From positions 594,001 through 658,000 of the forward strand of contig NC_090160.1 of the NCBI RefSeq assembly GCF_017916325.1: DNA of 64,000 nucleotides. Reading direction: 5' to 3'. The position numbers and the translations under genes were made by a program. Below the pieces are notes generated by a model. The model searched no databases. It saw only the letters and a program-made list of their open reading frames with translations, and was not told where the DNA came from. The DNA is from Leishmania martiniquensis. Taxonomy: Eukaryota; Euglenozoa; Kinetoplastea; Trypanosomatida; Trypanosomatidae. Shown piece by piece: positions 8,188 to 16,272 of the stretch; position 1 is the first letter of the stretch; every line of letters starts with the position of its first letter.

Positions 8188-10995
8188 CTACTTCTCCACG
8201 ATTACCACCGGATCAGTTTGCACACTGACGTCGGCCCTGCACCGTGGTGACGAGCCTGTAAGCTGTTTGGCGCTCAAGAAAGGGGCTCGTGACTGCGGTG
8301 GCCTGACCGCCACATGGGCACGTTGCTGCTGCTGTATGGCATGCGGGGCGATCACGGTGGATGGGGGGCGCGGTGGGGGTTGCTTCCCTGCCGGGAGGCT
8401 ACCGCTGCTGCTGCTTCCGCCGCTCCCATGTTGCGCCGTCGCCGCCGACAACTCTGCCAACACCGACGTGGAGAGAAGCTCGACACGGCTGCTATGAAGT
8501 GCGCTGCTCGTGTTTCCCGCATTCGTGCGGCCGGCTCGCATGCCAAGGCCTAGCGAGGGGGCCGAGACAGCGATGATCGAGTTGCCGACACGATCGCTAA
8601 GAGGTAAGCTGTTGAAATGGAAACCCGGAGGCTCTGAGTCGTTGAGCGACACATTCCCCAGGGAAGCCGAAACCGGCGCTGATTGGCGAGACGGGCGCTT
8701 CGACGGGAGAATCGCAGGCGACGCAGCGGCTGAGCGCTGCTGCTGCTGCTGCAGCTGCTGGATAGAGAGGTCCCACTGACTGTGGTCATCCTGGTTGAAG
8801 ATGCGCATGATGGACTGCACCATCGAGGAGCCGAGGATGTCGCTGCAGCGCGGCCGCTTTGCGGGATCCAGCTGCAGCATGGCCTCTAGAAGCCGGAGCA
8901 TTTCAGGTGGCCTGACGTTGGGCGAGCGGCGCGCCAGGTCGAAATCGACGCTACCGTCCTCGCGCCGCTCCGGCAGCGATCCATCGAAGGCGAGGTAGTG
9001 CAGCACCATCCCAAGCGACCACACATCAGAGGCCATCGTGTGATGGTTCACGTACCGATCGTTGATACCGCGTGGAGAGGCTGCCGTCTCGAGGAGCTCC
9101 GGCGCCATGTACTCGAGCGTGCCCGTACCACCAGATCGGTCATACGAGATGTCCTCCAGCAGCGCCGCCGTACCAAAGTCGCTGACCAGCACGCGCGGCG
9201 GACGATCCTTCATCGCGACCAGCAACAGATTCTGCGGCTTCAAGTCGCGGTGCAGGATGTGCTTCTCGTGAAGGTGCGCCGTGCCCGCCACCGAGCTGAG
9301 GAAGAAATACCACACGGCGAGGGTAGAGAGGGTGCTGCCGTAGCGCTCCAGGTACGTGTCGAGCGAGCCAGCGGACGCGTACTCCATCAAGATGAAGAGG
9401 CAGCGCACGGGCGGGCCAAAGTCGGCGAGCTGCGCCTCCTCCACCCAACTGTGCTTGTACTCCACCACATTGGGGTGCCGACGCACCTCTTCGAGGATGC
9501 GCACCTCGCGCAACACCGACTGCAGATACGTGGCCTTGTCGCCCACTGGGATCTTCTTGATGGCAAACTCGCCGAGGTTGACGCCGCACATCATGTGGCG
9601 ACAGAGGTAGACGCCTCCGTAGGTGCCGCGGCCCAGCTGGCGGAGCTCCTTGAAGTAGTGACGGTAGTAACCATTGTTCGGCAACGGCACCGCAGCAGTT
9701 GGGGAGTAGAAGGGGGAGCCGCCCTCGAGCGACGGCGACTCTTCCTCGCGCTCCGCCTCTGTTGCCGCCTTTTCGCTGCCATCATCCTGCTGTAGTAGTT
9801 GCACCTGCGAGACCGTCCCTCTGCAGGTCGTGGGACTCACGTAGGAGTAGTGCGGCGCGGCAGCGACCTTGCACACCACTGTCCCGTTCCAGTCTCCACC
9901 ACCGCCCGCAGCGTCACTGGCAGTCCCGGAAACCACTACAAGCGGCTGCCTCGCTTCCTCATTCCCACCCGTCGGGCTATCGAGCGGCGGCGATGGGTGG
10001 TAGTCCTCGATGGCAAGCGGCGCTGATGCGCCACGGGCTGCCGCTGCCATGATGAGCGCTGGCGGGGGCAGCGCACGGAAGTAGTGCGAGGTGAACGCGG
10101 CAGCGGGTGGATGAAAGGATGCGATGCAGTTGCCGCTGCAGTTGATGCCATCACTGCTGTCCTCATCGAACCCAGCGGCTGTGCTGCTCTTGCTGCACAA
10201 CAGCTGCCCAGATGCAGTGCCGCCGTCCCCTGCGCCGTCTGCATACAAGCGCGGGGACGCCGATGGTTGCTGCTGCCGCTCCTCCTCCTCCTCCTGGGAC
10301 GGCGGCGGGAGCAGTTTGCGACAACGTGGCGACGGTCCAAGCGGCGATGTCGACGTCGTCGCATCCACGCGGAAGAACGTCGCTGACTCAAGGACATCAT
10401 AAGGCCGCAGGCAGTGTGGACACACTCGCTCCGTGCTCAGCGACAACGGGGCCAGCTTGCCATACGGAGAGGTCCCAGAGTAGTAGCCGACACCGTCACC
10501 GCTACCACCTGTGCCGTTTCCATCTTGACCGGCACCACCCGCTCTTGCGTCGCCACATTGCGGTGCATCAACTCCAGCACCGTCACTGCCCATGGCCCGG
10601 CCGCTTGTGCTGACGAAGGGCACCACGGTCAGCGCCATGGAATGCACTGTCGGGGTGGACGCCCCGGGGCAGGATCGGCCCCCTTCTGTGGGAAGAGGAT
10701 GCCTTCTCGCATCGCCGTCACCGTAATCCCCCGCAGCACCGGCAGCGCCCGCTCGCCCCGAGAGAATGGGCACCAGGCTCGTCGTCGCTGCCAATGGGAA
10801 GAGCACAGGACCTCTGCAAGGTTCAGGGGTGTCAGTCGCCGCAGACGCTAAATTAGGTGAGAGCCGCGGAAGGGCAGGGCAGTCGCAGCCGGCCCCTGCG
10901 CTTCCCTTGAAGACCCCATGATGAGGTAGCGGGCTGGGGAGCTGCTGCTGCCGCAGCAGCAGCTCGTATGCGTGCCGTTTCGGCGAAGGATCCAT
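8188..10995 (-). CDS. IKS1-like serine/threonine protein kinase, copy A (intact, 935 aa)
   Basis: Reads open for 935 residues from ATG 10,993-10,995 (MDPSPKRHAY). The kinase domain is at about residues 445-700: glycine loop GRGTYGGVY (about 455-463), catalytic Lys in FAIKKIPVGD (about 480), HRDLKPQN (about 582-589), DFG (about 606-608), APE (about 631-633). The sequence NGYYRHYFKELRQLGRG and the REV-HPNVV-HSWVE-FGPPV series match the fungal IKS1 family. A CPHC pair lies at about 192-195. The long N-terminal part is Gly/Ser/Pro-rich and the C-terminus has a Gln run and Ser-rich tail. The frame stays open 197 codons upstream, but that stretch overlaps a good splice acceptor at 11,167-11,168, so MDPSP is preferred. 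Substrate unknown. Confidence 0.88.
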   Translation of the reverse strand: MDPSPKRHAYELLLRQQQLPSPLPHHGVFKGSAGAGCDCPALPRLSPNLASAATDTPEPCRGPVLFPLAATTSLVPILSGRAGAAGAAGDYGDGDARRHPLPTEGGRSCPGASTPTVHSMALTVVPFVSTSGRAMGSDGAGVDAPQCGDARAGGAGQDGNGTGGSGDGVGYYSGTSPYGKLAPLSLSTERVCPHCLRPYDVLESATFFRVDATTSTSPLGPSPRCRKLLPPPSQEEEEERQQQPSASPRLYADGAGDGGTASGQLLCSKSSTAAGFDEDSSDGINCSGNCIASFHPPAAAFTSHYFRALPPPALIMAAAARGASAPLAIEDYHPSPPLDSPTGGNEEARQPLVVVSGTASDAAGGGGDWNGTVVCKVAAAPHYSYVSPTTCRGTVSQVQLLQQDDGSEKAATEAEREEESPSLEGGSPFYSPTAAVPLPNNGYYRHYFKELRQLGRGTYGGVYLCRHMMCGVNLGEFAIKKIPVGDKATYLQSVLREVRILEEVRRHPNVVEYKHSWVEEAQLADFGPPVRCLFILMEYASAGSLDTYLERYGSTLSTLAVWYFFLSSVAGTAHLHEKHILHRDLKPQNLLLVAMKDRPPRVLVSDFGTAALLEDISYDRSGGTGTLEYMAPELLETAASPRGINDRYVNHHTMASDVWSLGMVLHYLAFDGSLPERREDGSVDFDLARRSPNVRPPEMLRLLEAMLQLDPAKRPRCSDILGSSMVQSIMRIFNQDDHSQWDLSIQQLQQQQQRSAAASPAILPSKRPSRQSAPVSASLGNVSLNDSEPPGFHFNSLPLSDRVGNSIIAVSAPSLGLGMRAGRTNAGNTSSALHSSRVELLSTSVLAELSAATAQHGSGGSSSSGSLPAGKQPPPRPPSTVIAPHAIQQQQRAHVAVRPPQSRAPFLSAKQLTGSSPRCRADVSVQTDPVVIVEK
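10939..10965. repeat. Hairpin at 5' end of kinase CDS (also B 36,849-36,875; C 59,252-59,278)
   Basis: Twelve-base arms (GAGCTGCTGCTG and its complement) around a three-base loop, coding for E-LLLR-QQQL, starting about 30 nt downstream of the kinase ATG. It may be an accident of CTG/CAG codons or a stable mRNA stem near the start codon. Confidence 0.8.
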
Positions 10996-11968
10996 TCGAC
11001 GTCGACAGCTCTGCTGTCCACCGCTGCCTCTGCCCACACGGTGTGCGAAGGGGACGCGCTGTCCGGATCGACGGGTGGGGCAAGCCGATGTGTGTTCTCT
11101 GCGCTGCGAGTATACCCCTCCACCTCCCCCGCTGCCGCTGACGCCGTCTCGTGTATAAATGCACAGCTGCACGCAGAGCAGAAAGAAGAAGCAATAACAA
11201 AAAGTTCCCACAAGGAGCGACACTGCACTAGATGCCACGCCGCTCTCGGATACTGTGGGGACGGAGGGGCAGGCCAACACGCGCGTAGAGAGTGGGAGGA
11301 GAGGAGGAAGGAGTTGTGCATGTATGTGTGCGCAGATGTGTCCCATAGCCGGAGAGTGAGGGAGGCCCCGCATACGCATGCGGCCCAGCGAACCGATGCA
11401 TACCTGTGTGTGCCCCCCCAACCCCCTTCTGTTGTCCCAGCGCCGCACAAGTGCCGACGTGGACGGACGCGGGTGCTGCGCCACCTTCGGTTGCTGCGTG
11501 GGCATCGTGAAGCGTGTTTTTCCTTCGCCAGCGCGAAGCACGAGAGAGGACAGGAGAAGGAGCTGCTGCTCCCGAGCACGGCGCATGCATCTGCGCAGGT
11601 GTGGGATGCAGTACGTCGTACGAGCCTGCTGACCACGTGCGTGGGGCCCGCGAAGACAGCTGCGCGCGCTTGAAGTTACACTGAATGCCTTATGAAAAGG
11701 CAGGGCTACACCGGATGAAGCAGCAAGGTGTGCGTGTATGTGTATGTGTGTGTGTGTGTGGCTTCGTTAGCGCCTCGGGTCCGAAAAGGCCACGCGGGCG
11801 GAGGGATGGCGATGCGGCTGCCGCCTGTCGCACACACATTCCGTGGATTCAGCTACGCGAGGACCAAGTGAGGGGGACCTCGCCGCCGGCAAGTTCAGCA
11901 TTTCTCCCTCTCACACAAGCAAAGAAAAAAATCACTGAGCTCCGTCGATGCCGCCTTCTCTCAGCCGC
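10996..11968. other. Spacer between 582-aa protein and kinase (copy A; B 36,906-37,879; C 59,309-60,281)
   Basis: Non-coding. It contains the kinase 5' UTR and its acceptor (AG at 11,167-11,168 behind a TTCTTCTTT-type tract), a second pyrimidine tract near 11,287-11,316, and a TG microsatellite at 11,728-11,761 in the 3' UTR of the 582-aa gene. The minus-strand frame extending the kinase N-terminus into this spacer holds no domain. Confidence 0.6.
11728..11761. repeat. TG microsatellite (also B 37,639-37,672; C 60,041-60,074)
   Basis: A GTGTGCGTGTATGTG-type run in the 3' UTR of the 582-aa gene. Confidence 0.9.
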
Positions 11969-13717
11969 TCACAGAAGCGACGGCTCTTCGTCGATGGTGC
12001 GCCGCCACGCCGCCACTTCATGCATCGCTTTGGCCAGTGCCGTCATGCGCATAAAGAAGTCGATTGTGCGGGACTCCATGGAATAGGGGCACCCATCCAT
12101 GGCAAGCGCATCGATCGCCACAGCGTCATCGCTGCCCTCCGCCTCCTTGCCTTCGCCGCTCCGCTCGTCGGCCACGCTTGGCGCTCCTCCACGAATAAAG
12201 CCACCCGCCCTCGCAGGCATCGGTACATCCACCTCGTACACGTCCCGCACCCGAATTCCGTCATGTGCTTCATCTGCGTAGCTCAATGGCAGCTCCGTAT
12301 CAGCCCGCAGGAGGCGATGATAGAGGACGTGCGCCACCTCCCACTTCCCCGTATTCACGACGTACACCATCCGCGTCGTGACATGGAAGGCTGGCTCTCG
12401 GCCTTCCAGCGGGCAAGCAGCCACCGCCCCGCTAAAATGCTCGAGCACCATCGCAACCTTCTCATCCACAAGCTCGGCGGTTGCCCACCCCATCGCAAAT
12501 CCAATAACTACCGGGGAGAAGCGCAAGACCGCTGACGTGGCGGCTGGCCCGTCCCCCTCTGCGTCTTCCCGCAGGAGCAGCTGAGGAGGATTACCAGCCA
12601 CACTGGCATACGGCAGCACCACCGCGGCATACGTGCACACTGCACCGGACTCGAACTCGTCGATTAAGGACTCCTCCGCCTCGGAGAAGATAAGGGGCTT
12701 AAACATGTAGAGAAGGTGCCGCGTGCTGCATGCGGCGCTGGTGACAAGGCTCCGATCTACATGCGGAGCGCTGGATCGTTGCCAACCGAAACGCTCTGCG
12801 TTGAACATGAACAGGACATGGAAACTCAGCAGGAGCCGACTCAGCACCACGTTGATGCCTTCCGTCGACTCCCAGGTGCTGCGCAGAGTTGAGGTGGCAC
12901 CGTTCAGCTCTGCGTCACCCACGAGATGAAAGCGCACCAGCGGGGCGAAGGAGTCGCACTCGGCGCAGTAGAAGACAATCAAGGGGCAGGCCACCGTTCC
13001 CAGCGAAGCCATGAAGCACACATGACGGCTAGCCTCTTCAGCCGCCACCTCGCAAGCTGCAAGGTGGGCATCGGACAACAGCTCACCTGCTGCGCCTTGG
13101 TCGCTGCTGCCGCTGCTGCTGCCTTCCATGAGGCGCAGGCACGCTGCGTGACGTCCTCGATGCTCCTCAAGATGCGCCCGCAGACTTGCAGCGTCGCGGT
13201 AGTCGACAACGACTGGCGGTGGCACCCCTCGCCCTGGCGGCGGCGCGCTCTCGATGCTCTGCTGGAAGCAGCGCAGACAGTGCACATGGGGACCGTGACC
13301 GGACCCCGGAAGCGCTTCCCGCTTGTGTGCTTCCCGGGCATCGCAGCAGCGCACATCTGGGATGGTGTGGGCGTCAGGCTTAGGCCAGTAATAAGCCGCG
13401 GCGCCTTCCCGGGAGAGGTGGGCGCAGAGGGGAGGAAGCTGTGAGGACTTGGCGTTGACAGCGGTGCCCGCAGCCTCGGTGGCCCACAGCCTGTGCTTGT
13501 AAGATGGAAACATGCGTTCTGCCTCGGCATGCGCGATGCCTAGCCGCGCTGCCATCATTTCGAGGAGCGCGATGTACTGCATCTCCGTGATGGGTGCGTC
13601 GTCGCCATCGCTTCCGCCGTCCGTCGGGCTCGATGCGGAGGCCGCATGAGGAGGAGGGACATCAAAGAGATGCAATACATCAGCCTTCTCGAAGGGGCTT
13701 GTGCCCGATTTCGACAT
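11969..13717 (-). CDS. Hypothetical protein with possible C2H2-like finger, copy A (intact, 582 aa)
   Basis: Intact in all three copies and identical in product, so this is a dependable gene. Start ATG at 13,715-13,717 (MSKSGTSPFE). I do not recognise the family. Visible features: CxxC at residues 147-150 (HCLRCF) and, after an insert, LRAHLEEHRGRH (His 182, His 186, His 190), which resembles the second half of a C2H2 zinc finger; further Cys/His at 98-146; a second CAEC pair at about 254-257; a hydrophobic CPLIVFYC patch before it; an acidic low-complexity stretch near 510-540. No signal peptide or clear membrane span. A metal-binding or nucleic-acid role is only a guess. Confidence 0.85.
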   Translation of the reverse strand: MSKSGTSPFEKADVLHLFDVPPPHAASASSPTDGGSDGDDAPITEMQYIALLEMMAARLGIAHAEAERMFPSYKHRLWATEAAGTAVNAKSSQLPPLCAHLSREGAAAYYWPKPDAHTIPDVRCCDAREAHKREALPGSGHGPHVHCLRCFQQSIESAPPPGRGVPPPVVVDYRDAASLRAHLEEHRGRHAACLRLMEGSSSGSSDQGAAGELLSDAHLAACEVAAEEASRHVCFMASLGTVACPLIVFYCAECDSFAPLVRFHLVGDAELNGATSTLRSTWESTEGINVVLSRLLLSFHVLFMFNAERFGWQRSSAPHVDRSLVTSAACSTRHLLYMFKPLIFSEAEESLIDEFESGAVCTYAAVVLPYASVAGNPPQLLLREDAEGDGPAATSAVLRFSPVVIGFAMGWATAELVDEKVAMVLEHFSGAVAACPLEGREPAFHVTTRMVYVVNTGKWEVAHVLYHRLLRADTELPLSYADEAHDGIRVRDVYEVDVPMPARAGGFIRGGAPSVADERSGEGKEAEGSDDAVAIDALAMDGCPYSMESRTIDFFMRMTALAKAMHEVAAWRRTIDEEPSLL

Positions 13718-14450
13718 GTGGGGATGGTGAGGAGAAAGGTGACAAGGTTCGGTGCATCTGTGGCGTATGCCCGATTCGTGGTCGGCCCTGAAGATGGGCC
13801 CTTCGCGTGGCTATGTTCCGATTTCGACGGCTGCGGCCACTAGGCAACTTGCCTGCCTCCTCTCAACCCGGTGCGCGCGTGGAGCGATACTGCCTGCACG
13901 CAGGTAGGGGCACTCGATTCGTACTGACGAGGCAGGTAACCTTACGCCCAGCTTGACATGAAATTCGCGCTGAAGGGGGGTGGGTGGGTGGTCAGGAGAG
14001 TTGGATTGGACGAGTGGGTCCATCGCCATCATCGCTGTTCACACACACACACACACTTACCGCTTTCTGCGCGTGCGTGTGGTTAGGGGGAGGACCTATG
14101 AGGGACATGACGCCGAACAGAAGTTTCTGCGCGATCTCCATCACAGCGGAATTGGGTGGAGGGTGGATCGCCACGGAGAGACCTCCTCGAGGGGTATGTG
14201 GGGGTGGCGGCTGCAGCGGTGCAACGGCAGCGACAATCGTCGTCGCCATCACCACCCCGATGCTCTCGACTGCGTTTCAGTTCCCTTCTGCACATCAAAA
14301 CTCCGCAATCTGATACCATCACCGGACAAAAAAACAGCCGCGCTCACGTGTACATCCGCCCCTCCCTCTACACAGCTCAATCCTTCCCAATACGCTCGTG
14401 ACACAGAAGAGAGGGCACACCAACACACCGCCTCTGCCCATCCGTCTACC
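13718..14450. other. Spacer between ABC-class ATPase and 582-aa protein (copy A; B 39,629-40,361; C 62,031-62,763)
   Basis: Non-coding. A G-rich stretch at about 13,972-13,995 is a strong pyrimidine tract on the transcribed strand, with AG at 13,970-13,971 as likely acceptor for the 582-aa gene (5' UTR about 250 nt). A CA repeat lies at 14,040-14,056 (B 39,951-39,967; C 62,353-62,369). Confidence 0.6.
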
Positions 14451-16272
14451 TTACTTACAGCCGGTAACGAGGGTGCGCAGGCGGTTGAGAGCCGCTCCGA
14501 TTTCAAAGACGCGTGGTAAAGCGGTGAATCCAGCTGGAAGGTAGCACGATGAGGTCTGCGGCTCCAGTCGCGCCTGCCGTAGTCGTCCTTCGCAGTTGTA
14601 CACAAGGCGGCCCAAGTCGGAGAGGCCTGACGCTGGCGAGCCTACAGCTACAGCGGCATCAGTGTTCAGTGGCTTCAGCAGCGACGGCGGGTACTTTGGA
14701 CAGGGTGCTGCCTCGCGCTGCCACTGGGCTGCAGTGGCGTCGCCGTTATCGTAGAGCATCGCGAGGCACTGCGCGATGGCGTTCAGCTGGCCTTCCTCTA
14801 CGAGCTGCTCCAAAAGCGTCACGTTGATTTCCTCGTCACCCATGCGTATGCGATCCATACCGGAGCCGCTGACTTTGATGCCTCGCCGGCCTCCGCCGTA
14901 GCCCTCGTGGTGGTAATGCGGCTGCTGCTGCTGGCTCTGGCAACCAATCCTGCCGAAGGTGTCCGCGTACAGCAAGCACCGGCGAGGAGGCATACGAAAC
15001 GCGGATGCTGCAGGCGGCGCTGCCGACTCCACAAGCCCAGCACCGTTCCCGCCAACACCCTCAATAGCAATTGCCCTGGCTCGTGCCGTGGCGTCTGTCA
15101 CCTTGTACGTGCTCAGCACCAGGACAACATCTGCCATGGGAAAGTACTGGCCAGACCCTCCAACCACCATTATCACGGAGATGCCGTGATGATGAATGAG
15201 GTCACGTACGCGGTGCACGAAGCAGGTGATGGGCTCCTCTGTACGCGGGATGAGCTGCTCCATGAGCGGATCGCGATACATGAAGTTTGTCGCCGACGTG
15301 TCCTCGTCCAGCAACAGCGCCCTCGAGCCAAGCTCCAGAGCTTCCATGATGTTGGCGGCCTGACTAGTGCTTCCACTCGCGTCGGCGGTGGAGAAGGCAG
15401 TCGTGCTGGCGCGGTAAGGAATGTTTGTGATGAAAGGCGATATGTCTGTCCCGTGCACGGCGCGGCGGTCCTCGGCACGAATCTTGACCGCTGTCGGGTC
15501 CGTAACGACAAAGGTGCGGCCATCGTCAGGCACGTGATTGTACACTCCGAGCTCCAGCGCACGCAGGAGTGTGGATTTGCCGTGAAAGCCACCACCGGCA
15601 ATGAGGGTGAGGCCGAGCGGTAGACCAGCGCCGCTGAGAGAGCGTCCCGAGTAGGGTAGATGGAACGTGTGCCGCAGGGAATCGGGGGACGAGAAGGCGA
15701 CAACGTTGGGGCCGCTCAACGGCTTATCCGAGTTGCCAGCCGCACGTGGAAGTACGGCACTATCGGCAATGAAAGCCGTGAGGCCGCGCTCTCGTAGCTG
15801 TGCGCGCAGCCACTCCTGGTCGTGTACGCAGGTGACGTGCGCCCACAGTGCCCGGTGGTCACAGCCTAGAACTTTCTCCTGGAAGACTGGCAGCACCTCG
15901 GAGAAGAGAATTTGATGTATGCGCCGACCGTCGATGCGCCGACCGTGGCCGGGCAGCTTTACACGGAAATACACATCAATTCGACCAGCCCACGTGCCGT
16001 CGCCGTCGCCGGCCTCGCTCGGGTCCATAACGTGCACAGCGCTTCGGGGATGACGTGCTGCGATTGATCGACTGTCTGCACTGCGCCATTAGCGTACCGG
16101 CCCGCTTCAAACCCATTTCTTACGCAGCGAAGCATGTAGTCCTCGGCCGCAACACGGCGACACGCGACATCTGCCGCAGAGAAATGGATGTCGAGGGCTG
16201 CAGTGGCGAGCCCAGGAGGTGTCGAGTTCGCGAAGTGCAGCAACGCGCGCACATCAAACGGCGCTGGCACGC
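14451..16272 (-). pseudogene. ABC-class ATPase (PF09818-like), copy A: N-terminus lost at junction, frameshifted
   Basis: Corresponds to residues from about 144 to the end of the 750-aa protein at 40,362-42,614. The Walker A (GGGFHGKST) and Walker B (LLLDED) regions are intact, but the first 143 or so residues, including the RG-rich segment and start codon, are replaced by unrelated DNA beyond 16,272. Four G at 16,046-16,049 (five in B) also break the frame. As written it cannot encode the whole enzyme. Confidence 0.85.

Larger units (their letters stand above)
1..16272. repeat. Copy A of triplicated gene block (truncated both ends)
   Basis: Base 1 onward matches 25,919 onward and 48,320 onward almost base for base. 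The match to copy B ends at 16,272 (B 42,184); the next bases differ completely (AAAGCTC here, TCACGCA in B). Differences from B and C are one-base changes in homopolymers, for example six G at 592-597 against five in B and C, seven C at 6,986-6,992 against six, plus one substitution near 2,391. The left limit is only the window edge. Confidence 0.95.

Noticed and set aside
8998..9795. 265-codon plus-strand frame opposite the kinase domain (also in B and C)
   Set aside because: Antisense shadow of a well-supported kinase; His/Arg/Val-rich composition expected from GC-rich codons read backwards.
10996..11586. 197-residue N-terminal extension of the kinase with a hydrophobic CYCFFFLLCVQLCIY stretch that could pass for a membrane segment
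   Set aside because: It lies upstream of a strong splice acceptor (11,167-11,168) and includes that acceptor's pyrimidine tract, so it is UTR and not protein.
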